Source of the DNA: Chara braunii
Taxonomy: Eukaryota > Streptophyta > Charophyceae > Charales > Characeae
NCBI GenBank assembly: GCA_003427395.1
Contig: BFEA01000014.1
Coordinates: 3,075,247-3,106,317, forward strand
DNA: 31,071 bases
Reading direction: 5' to 3'
The translations under genes were made by a program, and so were the position numbers. This document shows positions 11,501-21,810 of this stretch, piece by piece (within the stretch, counting starts at the first letter, position 1; every line of letters begins with the position of its first letter). A model generated the notes under the pieces. The model did no database searches, was not told the origin of the DNA, and saw only the letters and a list, made by a program, of their open reading frames with translations.

Positions 11501-12661
11501 GTAAAAAGAGGGGTGGTGCACCTGAGAGATCTTTGGAATGAATGGAGAAACAGTTGAGTCTCAACAGAGGAACTAGGAAGGAAACTCGGACCTGGGAAAT
11601 ACACTAATTGAAGCGATCCCGGAGGAATGACTGCAAATCCTCTCACCAGAGTTTGTGAATTCGCCTGGAACATGGTACGAGATGTCCACAGGGGAGCAAG
11701 GGAGGAAGTTCCTCAAAACAACAGAGAGTTGCACAACAGGGGGAAGAAGGGTTCAACAACGGGCTATTATAGGCCCAGAAGGAAGACTGACTCAGATCGA
11801 AGAGGAGGTGACAATGGTGGCGCCCACTGGAGTTATTCAGGAGATAAGAGTCAGAGAGGTGGTGGATGAGGACGGGAACTGGCAGGCGGTTCTGTGGAAT
11901 CAAGGAAAAACAGTAGCTTCCTTTAAAGTTGAACCATATCAGTGGTGATGGTGAGGCAGGGGACTGTGAGGAGAGGATACCAGACTAGATGAGTATACCC
12001 TAAATCTGGGGTATAAAGTGCAAAAGACCACTAAAACGCCGAGCATGGTAGCAAGGGACAGATGGAGCCGAGTTCTACTTGAAGATACAGAAAAGATCTA
12101 GGGGCCCAGGGGGCATTAAATAGTTGCTGGAAGCAGTTAGCTGATGCCCCAAATATGAGAGCGGCCTCGCTGTTGTGGATTGCATCATTGTGGGCCACCC
12201 CTTCGACGGTCGCACTAATGAGTAGAAAATTGAAGATCGACTCGAAGTGCAAAAGGTGTGACTGGACGTTCGAGTCGACAATCTACCTATGGTGGGACTG
12301 TCCGGCTTCCAGAAAAATTTGGACATGGTGGATAACGCAGTGGGAAAGATGGACAGGGGACTTGAAATGGGACAAAATTTGGGTACTACTGGGAGGAGTC
12401 TCAGACAACCTCCAACTGCACAGAGGGTGGGGCTATGTGACCCAAGCAGCCCGAGCAGTGGGCTTCTGGGTAATCTGGGCGGAAAGGAATGGGATGCAGT
12501 TTGAAGGAAAGAGCACATCCGACTCCGAGAACAAGGCAATGTTCAAAACTATGATCCAGCGAATGATAGCAGTTGATTGGAGGCGGAAGTCTCAAGGGGA
12601 CGAGGGAGAAAAAAGGGAATTATATGGTTTTAAGACACATGGGCTCAAGGGGGAAAGTTAG
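8506..12661 (+). pseudogene. LINE ORF2: endonuclease-reverse transcriptase, broken
   Basis: ORF2 nicks the target and reverse-transcribes the LINE RNA there. ATG at 8506 leads at once into ATWNLQGL (8527 on), the start of an APE-type endonuclease. Later motifs are GGDWN (8932) and SDLKPV (9184). The second is normally SDH, so the catalytic His is lost, and the early Gln-Glu appears as Gln-Asn. The reverse transcriptase shows the NGKASGNDGLP region (from about 9927), LDMKKAYDR (catalytic Asp at 10309), LRQRCPLAP, and LADD with both Asp present (10621-10626), where Tyr/Phe-ADD is usual. Frames change near 8700, 8900, 9880, 10118 and 10213. In-frame stops fall at 10561, 10600, 10807, 11047 and 11215. 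The C-terminal zinc domain (12155-12661) keeps Cys at 12248, 12257 and 12299 but has Tyr in place of His. Confidence 0.85.
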
Positions 12662-13483
12662 TGAAGTTAGGGGTTTCAGGGGGGTTACAGTATACAAAAT
12701 GGTTAGCTACCTAGACCTACCTGGGCGCTCGGTTGGTATCCGCAGTAGGAGGCAGAAGAGAAGAGGGAATGAGAGTGTCTAGAAGTAGGAGTCGGGATAG
12801 GTTCCAACCATCGTATAGGTGCCAGTGGTCTGAGGGTAGAGTAGGACAGGTGAGGATCAAGGATAGAAGGGTCCGATGGGACCGGCTGGGAAGGAAAGTA
12901 GTGCATAGATAGGGAGTGGAGGTCATAGGTTTGGCAACGCCATATGCTGATCTGCTTGTGGTTAGGTAAGAAGGCTTTCGGTATATTTATTATGAAAAAT
13001 AAAACTAGATTATAAAGATGTGCATGTGGATGGTGTTTTCTCAGCCTGTTTTTCTAAGATGTTGTTGAGCATTGAGCTCACAGAACAGATGTTTTTTTTT
13101 TTTTTTTTTTTGGGGGGGGGGNGGGGGGACAAATGCTCCAGTCTATTCGTGNGGAGCAACACGTGCTGGGAACCGGGCCCAGCATCCCATATAGAAATAT
13201 ACAAAGGATTTGAAATACCAGGGCCATTACTTGGCTTCGGCTAGGAACAGTCTGAGAACTTTGAAGAGATTATAGAAAAATTAGAAAAGACATGGGTAGC
13301 TGCTAACCTATTGCTAGGCTACTCAAGCAGCGCTTACCAAGTCAAAATGGCAAACCACAGAAGCACTTTGAATACTCCGAACCCCTGCAAAACTTTCCTC
13401 ATGAGATAGGCTAAGATTCAGAAAAAATAACCACCGCAATCCAACTCAAACCCTCACTGCAGGTGAGAAACCGCCGCTCAGAC
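12662..13483. other. Gene-free stretch with T20-G16 run and two ambiguous bases
   Basis: No gene is recognised. The first ~300 bases are probably the 3' untranslated part of the LINE. At 13092-13111 there are 20 T followed directly by a G run (13112-13128) containing an N at 13122; a second N is at 13152. The block at 13136-13170 resembles 235-268 (TGCTCCAGTCT...GTG.GGAGCA), a small shared hairpin-bearing sequence. Confidence 0.6.
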
Positions 13484-13850
13484 TTTCAGTCCTCGTACCT
13501 GAAGTCGCCAGTTCTCACACCCCCCTTGCTAGGGTGACAAGGTAACACAAACTGCCCCAGCACAGAACTGACTGTTTTCTGACGGACAGGAGGTGTCTTC
13601 CTCCCTCGACAACCTCCTTAGCTGCAAAACCCCCCTACCGGGTTACAGGGTCAGCGCCCTAGCATCAGCTACTTTGAATGAGGTAGTTATGCCTTCCACC
13701 CTTGGCATAACTCCAAAGGCCTCAAGAGCCACTGCTCCACCACCGGCCAATGTCGCCCCACCCCGCCCTTCATGTAGACTTACCACCCTGAGCCACCGTT
13801 CCTCTCCTGCGCGAGCCCACCCAAAATTCCTTCCAAACTTCACTTCCTTT
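13484..13850. repeat. Diverged ~370-bp direct repeat, copy 1
   Basis: Starts with TTTCAGTCCTCGTACC and runs to the poly-T at 13848-13872. It aligns along its whole length with 14044-14430, with many substitutions and small indels. Shared blocks include ACAAACTGCCCCAGCAC, GGTTACAGGGTCA, ATGCCTTCCACCCT and AGACTTACCACCCTGA. Neither copy carries a recognisable gene. An old LTR pair or a tandem duplication are both possible. Confidence 0.8.
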
Positions 13851-13872
13851 TTTTTTTTTTTTTTTTTTTTTT
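13848..13872. repeat. T25 homopolymer
   Basis: Twenty-five consecutive T at the right edge of the first ~370-bp repeat copy. The second copy ends in a much shorter T run at about 14425, so the tract has expanded in one copy only. Confidence 0.9.
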
Positions 13873-14043
13873 GAAGGCCCTTGTGCAAGACCTCTATCCT
13901 GGTGGTGGTAAGAGAACCACCGGGATTGAGGCTTCCGACTTTCTCCTTCCCATTAAAAAAACAAAAGGAAAAAGGGCGAGAACTAGAACCACTAACAATC
14001 CATCTCCTACCCTCTTTACAAATGAAGGATACGCCAACCAGGT

Positions 14044-14430
14044 TTTCAGTCCTCGTACCAGAAATAATCAGATCTCATACCCCCCTGCTAGGGTTACAAG
14101 GCAACACAAACTGCCCCAGCACCGACCTAACTGTTTTTGACGATCAGAGAGTGTCTTCCCCCCTCGACAACTCTCTTCACTGTAAGGCCCCTCAAAAGGT
14201 TACAGGGTCACCGCCCCGGCAACAGCTACGCCGGGCAAGATGGTTATGCCTTCCACCCTCGGCATAACTTCAGGCCTCAAGCTCCCCTAGTCACAGAGCA
14301 AATGCTCCAGCACCGGCCAATGTCATCCCACCCCACCCTTCTAGTTAGACTTACCACCCTGAACTGCCGATCCCTCTTCTGAGTGAGCCCCCCCACTTCC
14401 CTCCTGCCTCTAATTCGACCTTCCCTTTTT
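14044..14430. repeat. Diverged ~370-bp direct repeat, copy 2
   Basis: Second copy of the repeat at 13484-13850, offset by 560 bases and in the same orientation. The ~170 bases between the copies (13873-14043) hold no recognised gene. Confidence 0.8.
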
Positions 14431-16950
14431 TGTTTACAAAAACCACATCATAACTAAGACGAATTACTTCAAAAAAAAGTTTAGAAAACTGTTGAAAAAA
14501 ATTATACGCACAAAATCAGAATACAAATTTCAAATTTGAAACATAAATTCTCCAAATAGAAAATTAGTCAGGAGAGGAAAAAATTATCCTCACTTCTGAT
14601 GTAGGTTTTGACGTTCACCCGGGACTCCACAACACGCTCACTGTGTGACCATCGGAGTTACTCCTTCCCTCAAAAAACAAACCCCCTGTTCCTACACTGG
14701 CCCCACCGCCAGGCACCCCCTCTCCTCTAGGCCCCGGTTCGGAACAGCCTGTAAACGGACACTTCAACCCCCTGAAAGGCATACAATTCCCCCTAGAGCA
14801 TACCTCACAGGCTGAAGTTCCCCCTTTCCCTCTGCCCCACCCCCTCCAGGCAAGGCAACCCTCTCATCCTCACACCCTGCTGTAAGCAGCTTCACCCCCT
14901 TGTCTTCTCTCCCCAACCGCCAGAGCTGATCCAACCCTAAATCAGCCTGGCCCAGAAAAAGACAATCCCTCAAAACCGCCTCTCCCCTCCAAGGATAACA
15001 CCTCCCACCTTGTGAAACCCTTACGGGGAAGGGCTCCAACCCTAAGGAGAACCCCGCAAATCGCAAAGCAAGACGCAAATATACGACACAAAGACCTACG
15101 CAAAACTTGGAACCCAATTAACAAAACGCCAATCAGAATCAGCTTGTTACAGCGACAATAATCAAGACTAGGAAGTCAAAATTACAGACACAGATTTTTC
15201 AAACGGAAAACTTATTCGAAAGCATACTTTTAGAAATTGAGAATTGAAACAAAATAGGAAATCAACTCTGATGTCCGAAAGGACTTTCGACTCTGATTTC
15301 CAGAACCCCAAGGTTCAAGGAATCGTTCAGACCGTAGATCAGGAAACACCAAGTAGGAGAAACCGAAATGATTCTAAAACCACACGCAAAATCAACGAAA
15401 AAATTCCGAGCTACCGATCAAGATCAACTAAAAAGTCAAAAATGCCATCCAAGAATTTCCAAGAATTTCTGCTAGAAATTCCCATATCAAGAAAAGGAAA
15501 TAAGGATTGATCTCAAATTAATATTGATTTTCAGACCTCAGAAACAGGATTACTAGTTATATGTTCGTAATCTATCGAGAATTATAGGTTTAGAAAACCT
15601 ATAGGAGCAAAACTATATGAGAATCACATCATTAAGAATCTCATCAAGGTCATCATAAAATCACAACTATGAAACTGAAGAGGAAAACACAACTTATCCC
15701 TAAACGCACCCCCCCTCTCTCCGAACCTCACCTCCTCTTTCATCGGCTCTCAAGCAACTCGGCCTTCTGTGATTGATAACCAGTCAACCCACCCGACCGA
15801 ATGATGAAGACAGCAGGACCGCAGCTAGGATTGCCGTCGCAGCACTCCAAACCACGTTGCGAGACTAAACCACTGACCCCGCCAGCAGGTAGCCCAAAGA
15901 GATGAGGGGGTGTCCTCGTCGCAGACGTCGCCCACCTATAGTAGATCTTTCTCTCGCAATCCTCCTCCCCCCTTCTTCCTTGTAACACTCTTCCTCCAAC
16001 CCATGAAACCTGGCCTACCTCCCCTTTCTCCATCCCGCAGCATTCCCCCTCTCCACCGAGACCTTGATGAGAGATGCACTACCCCCATATTCTTCCACAA
16101 CGCAAGCAAGAACGTAACAGAAGCAGCAAACAGGAGGGCCTTCAGCAATGCCCAGACACCACTATCCTGCTCCTCCATACCCCATGATCCCTCTCCCACC
16201 TCCCTCGCATCACACTTGCCGTCATAGCGCCCCAATGGCTCATTGTTTCCTGCCCTCACCACGAAGCCCGCCGTCGCATCCAAACATCGGGCGGCGGAGC
16301 ACTCCCGGTAGCGCTCCACCACCGGCAGGGCCGTTTCTCAAGAGAGGGTCATCTCCAAGAGGACGACATTTCACAGAACAGATGTTGGGTTTACCCAGTA
16401 GTTCAGTCTTGAGTCAATCCGGGTTGTTTGTGAGATTCCCGGCCTTGCTTTTTCCCAAAAAAAAACAAAAAAAAGCGCTGCCCGCATCTCAATTTCGAAA
16501 AAGACTTAAGCAATTTCCACTTAGCATGTTTTCCAGATGTCTCACGGGATTTTCCTTAACCACCTTAGGATTTGGGACGCACGGGTGGCTATTTTTTCCA
16601 CTTTTGATGATTTTTTTCCCCTGTAGATGTCCATACGCCTGCTCCTTTCTGATGGAACCAACTTCCTTCTAACTTGATCCATAGGGCTGTCCCCTCCCTT
16701 CCGAACCCCCTTTCCCCGTTTCCCTGGGTCTTGACCCCTCGATTTAGCAAGCGTGTTTCCCACTACTTGGGCTTTCACCACAGTCCTCCCTCCCTGCGCG
16801 CCTTCATGCGTCCGTTCCGGTTCTCTGCTGCCTCGTCTTCGTACCCCACCAGATCTGTCCATTTGCCTTATGCCTGCGAAGATCGCTGTAAGCCGGTACT
16901 CATTTCCTGAGAAAGTTTCCCATGTCCTCTTTCCCTCTGATCGACGCTAC
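14431..16950. other. Gene-free stretch, AT-rich then GC/pyrimidine-rich
   Basis: I see no family in any frame. 14440-14600 and 15130-15700 are AT-rich. 14600-15100 and 15700-16900 are C-rich on the plus strand and give long but low-complexity open frames on both strands (Pro/Ser/Leu-rich one way, Gly/Arg-rich the other). The Lys/Ser-rich frame at 15244-15510 has no recognisable domain. Confidence 0.5.
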
Positions 16951-17066
16951 GCGCCAGATATACAATGTGCTAAGGTTCCGACTTGCGCTTTCCGAAATAA
17001 GTATGTGCGCGCCAGATATACAATGTGCTAAGGTTCCGACTTGCGCTTTCCGAAATAAGTATGTGC
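16951..17066. repeat. Exact 58-bp tandem duplication
   Basis: The unit at 16951-17008 is repeated without change at 17009-17066; it begins GCGCCAGATATACAATGTGC and ends AAGTATGTGC. Exact identity in a region otherwise full of old, diverged repeats points to a recent event or an assembly duplication. Confidence 0.95.
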
Positions 17067-17126
17067 GCTCTATGCACCGGGACACGGAGCACCTTTCCAG
17101 GTAATTCCCGCCTGATTCCACCATCG

Positions 17127-17270
17127 CTTCTCTTCTCTCCTTCTCTCCCCTCTCCTCTTCCCCCGCCCTCTCCTTCTCTCTCTCTCTTTCTCCTTTTCTT
17201 TTCTCTCTCTCTCTCTCTCGCTCTCTCTCTTCTTTTTCTCTCTCTTTCCCTTTCTAATTTCGACTACCTT
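17127..17270. repeat. CT-rich microsatellite
   Basis: An impure TC/TTTC/CTCC tract of about 140 bases with runs of perfect TC. Low complexity; no coding potential. Confidence 0.85.
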
Positions 17271-17279
17271 TATTATTCC

Positions 17280-18537
17280 ACCAGTCCCTAACTCCCGACT
17301 TCGATGTTGTGTATGTTGATTGTGGCCATCTTACCTCTGAGGGAACTACGGGTACCAGCGATACCACTGGCCTCCTGCCTCAAGACTTCATTGGTTCTGC
17401 AACTATTGAAGAATTTTTCTTGAATGTTCTTTGTTATTCCGCCGACGGCCTCGACCCCAGGCCTGACCAGTGTCCTTGTGAAGCGATTTCTGGGTAGCAG
17501 CAACAGCATTGTTGCTACCACTGGCAACCTGTTCCTAGACAGTGATGCGATTACGGCTGCTGAAGTAACTCCCACGACGTATCTACCAAGTTTCACCAGC
17601 GGCTTCGACGGACCAGAATGGCCCCGGGCCCGAAATGTGTCCTAACGCTTTCAATTCAATTCGTTTGCGAAATTTGAATTTTGGCGGTTAATCTGATCAT
17701 CTGCTCGATGGGACTTCTCTGATAAACCACTTCTATTCCCCACCCGGCCTGCTCAAGTTTTTAAGTACCTGTTCCTTTGACCGATCTGTTTCCTTGTGGA
17801 AACGGTTGAGCACGGACTCTACCTTCAACTTGTTTCAAGGCGACTATACTAACCGCCTGATAGGACTCTTTAGAACTGCTCTGGTGATTCTCTTCTACTC
17901 CTCGACCGCGTCGTTTGATAGGTTTTCTATGATTGGGCCTGTACGTTGCCATTTCAAGGTCACCTTCGATTCCAACCTATTGTCTGTCTCTCTCTTTATG
18001 ACTACCTCTTCCTCTCTCCAGATGACCTTCGGCCCATGCCTCTGTTTTTTTCCCCCGTCCTACTCTGCTCCGTGCCTTCTACTCCTCCTTGTCATTAGAC
18101 CTGCGTGATCCCCTTCTGTGTGACGACTTCAGATGATAGCAGAATTTTGTGTGATGGGAGACTATATATTGAGGACTCAGATCTTGTTTGACACGCGCTC
18201 CTTTCATCCCCCGACTATTCCGTTTCTGCGAACGATCGTAGGGATTTCGCCAGCATGGCACTACCTGTTTTACACTGATTTTATATAGTGCCTGATTCAA
18301 TTGCCCGTACTCCATGGCTACCTTTTGTGTGCATTCTCCTTTTCTTGTTCCCTTTCCCTTTCCTCTCCTCCATCGCCATCACCGTGGTCGTTCTTTACAC
18401 ATCTCTTTTCATCTCTAATCTATGTTCTGCCTCTGTTCTCGCTTTGGTGTTAAACACACTACTGCATTGCCATCCTTTTTTTTTTTTTTCCAAAAAAGAA
18501 CAGGACAAAAAAATGTGCCCCCCATCAACCGGAGAAT
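17280..18537. other. Gene-free stretch; possible remnant frames near 17300-17645
   Basis: Two short open frames in different phases (17309-17497 and 17424-17645) have a balanced residue composition and could be pieces of one decayed frame, but I recognise no family. The rest (17650-18480) is pyrimidine-rich with no convincing gene. A T12 run lies at 18478-18489. Confidence 0.4.
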
Positions 18538-18691
18538 AGTCCCATTTGCAAAGAGGATTGGATTGAACGCCTTAATCTGGCCGCCTTTGTGGACAAGTGC
18601 AGAAAATCGAGATTGAGCTCCTTTTCTGCATCTCTGCCTAAAACACGCCCAGATTCAGGATCTTAATCCAATCCCCTTCGCTAGCGGGACC
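18538..18691. mobile_element. 154-bp hairpin MITE, diverged copy
   Basis: Same length and layout as the better preserved copy at 28037-28190. The left arm reads AGTCCCATTTGCAAAGAGGA, and the right arm ends CCTTCGCTAGCGGGACC. The internal segment also matches (TGCAGAAAATCGAGATTGA and CTTTTCTGCATCTCTGC). No transposase is present, so it is a non-autonomous element. No clear target-site duplication was found. Confidence 0.75.
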
Positions 18692-18777
18692 ATGCTCCCG
18701 TGTGTTTTTGCCATCGTCGCCCTCGTCGCTATTCATTCTCACATGAATAAAGCGTACGGTCATTACTGGCTGCGTAT

Positions 18778-19250
18778 AGACTGAAAGATACCGAATCGTG
18801 GCTATATTCATTCTCACCCGAATAAAACGTACGGTACGATCACTATCGACTGTATTTAGACTGAAAGGTGCCCCAATACAGACTGAAAGGTGCCCCAATA
18901 CATACAGTTATAATAACCGTACGTTGTATTCGGGTGAAGACGCCTGTATGTAGACTGAAAGATACCCAATCGTGGCTATATTGATTCTCACCCGAATAAA
19001 ACGTACGGTACGGTCATTATCGACTGTATATAGACTAAAGGTGCCCCAATACATACAGTTACAACAACCGTACGTTGTACTCGGGGTGAAGACGCCTGTA
19101 TGTAGACTGAAAGATACCCAATCGTGGCTATATTCATTCTCACCCGAATAAAACGTACGGTACGGTCATTATCGACTGTATTTAGACTGAAAGGTGCCCC
19201 CAATACATACAGTTATAATAACCGTACGTTGTATTCGGGTGAAGACGCCT
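18778..19250. repeat. Three-unit array of a ~152-bp foldback repeat
   Basis: Three tandem units, with GATACC at 18787, 18961 and 19113. The later spacing is 152 bp; the first is 174 bp because of a 22-bp internal duplication of AGACTGAAAGGTGCCCCAAT around 18858-18901. Every unit holds an inverted repeat. In unit 1, 22-base arms at 18814-18835 (TCACCCGAATA...) and 18916-18937 (...TATTCGGGTGA) differ at one position and enclose an 80-base loop. A degenerate piece precedes the array at 18731-18780. A related array lies at 23832-24060. Confidence 0.85.
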
Positions 19251-19395
19251 AAAGGTGGTCGTGTTGGAGCGAAAAAACACCTGCTGTCCTTCGGGACATC
19301 CGTTAAAATTGGAACGATACAGAGAAGGAAGATTAGGATGGCCCCTGCGCAAGGATGTCACGCATAAATCGAGAAATGGTCCAAATTTTTTCATT

Positions 19396-19413
19396 AAAAA
19401 AAAAAAAAAAAAA
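19396..19413. repeat. A18 homopolymer
   Basis: Eighteen consecutive A between unrelated sequences; it could be the tail of a small plus-strand retroposon, but I recognise no body upstream. Confidence 0.8.
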
Positions 19414-19564
19414 CCGCCTGCTCATTGCATTTCTACCGACTGTAGCTTGTCGACTTCGAGTTGAAGGTCTCTAAATAAGAAAACTGCAGTCTATTGTCCT
19501 CCTATTACTCCCACAACACAAAGTCAAAACACCAAAAAGAAAAAAAAAGAAACAAGATTGTTCT

Positions 19565-20146
19565 GCATGCATGTACGCATATTGTAACGTACGCATATTG
19601 TACGTGTGCCTTTCTGTACATAACGTACGAATATTTCACGTATGTAACCCTGTACGTGGCCGCATACATGCATGAGGCCTTCCGCATGCATATTTTACGT
19701 GTGCCTTTCTGTACATAAGTTACTCATAATTTAGGTCTGTAACACTGTACGTGGCCACGTGCACGTACGCTGCCTTTCGGTACACAAAGTATGCATATTT
19801 TACGTGTCTTTCTGTACATAACGTGGGCATATGGTACACAACGTATGCATATTGACGTGTGCCTTTCTGTGTCGGCATATTTTACGTTTGTAACCCCGTA
19901 CGTGGCCACGTACAATAAAACGTACGAGGAGAAAGAAATAAAATAAAATCCCACAAACACAATAAAGTAGAATACAGCTGTGGGGACGAGGACAACGAAG
20001 AAAAAGAAGAAACAAGATCGCTGTGCATACACGGGTCCTTAGGGGTACCCATATTTTACGTGGGCCTTTCCGTACAAATAACATACGCATTCTTTACGTA
20101 CATAACCCTGTACGTGGCCACGTGCAATAAAACGTACGAGGAGAAA
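19565..20146. repeat. Degenerate array rich in TACGTGTGCCTTTCTGTACATAA
   Basis: Imperfect units combine CATATTTTACGTGTGCCTTT, CTGTACATAACGTACGCATA and CCTGTACGTGGCCACGTG. The strongest pair is the stretch TACGTGGCCACGT(A/G)CAATA plus AAACGTACGAGGAGAAA, at about 19900-19935 and 20112-20147. Units are full of ACGT/GTAC words and self-complementary sites (GTGGCCAC, CGTACG). Confidence 0.75.
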
Positions 20147-20409
20147 AAGAACATGTTATGTAACAATAGGCAGACGAGCAATATTTGCTCAAGCACCAGC
20201 CAGAAATTCTTATTAAAATAAGTGGGAAAAAACCGAAACAGAATGAGAAAATCGAAACAAAAGAAATCAGTACGACATGTGCTGTCGTGTGTACTCGTGT
20301 GATCGACAGGAACACACACCATCAAACACACACTGACACAAACGACACTAGCAAAACGCACACACACGCACACATTTCTTGTTCATTGTTGTTCTTTCCT
20401 TTTCTTTAT

Positions 20410-20448
20410 TAATCATCCAGGGCTATATCCAATATCCCTGGATGATTA
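20410..20448. repeat. Perfect 13-bp inverted repeat (hairpin)
   Basis: TAATCATCCAGGG (20410-20422) and its exact complement (20436-20448) enclose a 13-base loop. It lies about 150 bases upstream of the mitochondrial-type tRNA and may mark the left part of the mitochondrial insertion, since such hairpins are common near gene ends in plant mitochondrial DNA; that link is inference. Confidence 0.85.
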
Positions 20449-20599
20449 CAGATCGGAAACGGTTAATAAGAAGAACTGGTGCCTAGCCACACACCGTGTG
20501 TATATAAAATCAGGCTCGTTTGTTTCTTCGGCTGATTTCAGATATACAAAGTGCAAGGACAATAAAAACACCCCGCCTGCCCTGGGGCGTCTTTGCTTT

Positions 20600-20684
20600 G
20601 AATGGATGTCGGAGTGGTTGAAGGTATCAGTCTTGAAAACTGACATAGTACAAAATATCATGGGTTCAAATCCCTCTCCATCCG
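20600..20684 (+). tRNA. trnS-UGA: tRNA-Ser(UGA), mitochondrial type, probably a nuclear pseudogene
   Basis: A cloverleaf of 85 nt with the long variable arm of tRNA-Ser. The acceptor strands are 20600-20606 (GAATGGA) and 20677-20683 (TCCATCC), with one A-C mismatch, followed by discriminator G. The anticodon stem TCAGT/ACTGA closes the loop CTTGAAA, with anticodon TGA at 20634-20636. The T-loop is TTCAAAT, and the T-stem pairs in only three of five positions. The sequence around anticodon and acceptor is that of plant mitochondrial trnS-UGA as I know it. Together with the tatC fragment 50 bases downstream it indicates mitochondrial DNA moved into the nucleus. The mismatches suggest it has been decaying there. 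Confidence 0.8.
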
Positions 20685-20733
20685 GTCATGTATGTTAATT
20701 TACGGATAATGAATTCACTATTGAAATTTAAAA

Positions 20734-20904
20734 ATGATTACCGAGGAAGCTCGATTTCGTTTTTTGTGGATTTTTATTTGTTTTGTTTTCACTTTACCGA
20801 CTTGTTATTGTTTCTCAGAAGAATTTGTTTTCTTATTAGCTAAACCTTTAATTGTTCTACGCATAGAAAATCCATCATTTATTTGCACACAAATGACTGA
20901 ATAC
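20734..20904 (+). pseudogene. tatC: Mitochondrial tatC (mttB) N-terminal fragment
   Basis: TatC is the membrane core of the twin-arginine translocase; in plants a version is encoded in mitochondrial DNA (mttB, ymf16). From the ATG at 20734 the frame gives about 57 residues starting [16 protein letters not shown], then [15 protein letters not shown] and SFICTQMTE. These are the characteristic N-terminal first membrane segment and following loop of that family. Homology ends abruptly at about 20904, where a 30-bp satellite begins, so roughly the last three quarters of the protein are missing. No promoter or further mitochondrial gene is recognised. With the upstream tRNA-Ser this is a small nuclear insertion of mitochondrial DNA (NUMT), of the order of 300-450 bp. 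Confidence 0.8.
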
Positions 20905-20928
20905 AAGGCCCCTCCCGCACGATTACTG

Positions 20929-21117
20929 TACGAGTACAGATTCATACAGCCGTACATGTACGAGTACAGATTCATACAGCCGTACATGTACGAGTACAGA
21001 TTCATACAGCCGTACATGTACNCGTACATGTACGAGTACAGATTCATACAGCCGTACATGTACGAGTACAGATTCATACAGCCGTACATGTACGAGTACA
21101 GATTCATACAGCCGTAC
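20929..21117. repeat. 30-bp satellite, six copies
   Basis: The unit TACGAGTACAGATTCATACA plus GCCGTACATG is repeated at 20929, 20959, 20989, 21031, 21061 and 21091. A 12-base partial unit with an N at 21022 interrupts the series. Copies are identical apart from the last few bases. Unit junctions form the palindrome CGTACATGTACG. Because 30 is a multiple of three, both strands give periodic open frames that are not genes. Confidence 0.95.
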
Positions 21118-21810
21118 GTCTATACCGTAGTACAGTAGGGATTGCTACGCAGCTCGTGACAAAAGGAAAAAAATAAAGAGAAAACTGCACTCCAGTTAAT
21201 AAGAAGAAACAAGAAAACTGCACTTCACTGCCTCTCCATTTGTTCCCATACTACCATGATTCCTCTGAAAAAAGAAGAGAACTAACCATGGTGCACTCGT
21301 TAAAATCCGTTTCCAGTCGAATGCCCCCCTCACATCTTTCATGAACGTCTATCCTTTAAATTTCATTTCATTTCCACTCAATCTTTTTTTCATTTCATTT
21401 CCACTCGATCTCTTTCATTTCATTTCCATTCAATCTCTGTTTCATTTCATTTTCATTCAATCTTTGTTACACAAGTCATTACCTCTTTCATGAACCTCTG
21501 TCGACTCCGGAAGCGGTGTCGGGACTCGGGTGTCGGACAAGACAACCACGACCCACTGCCCTCTTCTTTCTCCAACAACATAAAAAAAAAAAAAAAAAGG
21601 AAGGAAAAAAAAGCTAGACTCGATTGCCCTCATATTGGTCCTCAAAAACGAATTTGTACTTCCTCAAAAACAAAATATAGCTCAAAAACAAAATATACCC
21701 GAGAGATAAAACCCATTGCAGGGTACTCTGGTCACATTTCCTTTCCGTTCAATTCGGATGTCCACTTACGCCCGTCCATCTCGACCGCCGATATGTATAC
21801 AAGAGTTCCT

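Larger units (their letters stand above)
6323..12661 (+). mobile_element. Near full-length, inactive plant L1-type LINE
   Basis: A single non-LTR retrotransposon copy on the plus strand: ORF1 (RNA-binding, zinc knuckle), then ORF2 (endonuclease, reverse transcriptase, C-terminal zinc finger). The order and overlap of the two frames are those of the plant L1 clade. Both frames carry many stops and frameshifts. The 5' end is probably a little upstream of 6323 and the 3' end somewhere between 12661 and 13010, where AATAAA-like words occur. I could not find a clear poly(A) tail or target-site duplication. The copy at 29491 is a relative. Confidence 0.85.

Noticed and set aside
14764-15117. 117-codon minus-strand frame, Gly/Leu-rich
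   Set aside because: No domain, no homologous motif, and the composition follows the C-rich plus strand.
15910-16672. Several long frames on both strands
   Set aside because: Pro/Ser-rich one way and Gly/Arg-rich the other, with no conserved motif; typical of C-rich non-coding DNA.
20734-21138. 134-codon frame treated as one protein
   Set aside because: Only the first ~57 codons are tatC; the rest is the 30-bp satellite translated as a 10-residue repeat.
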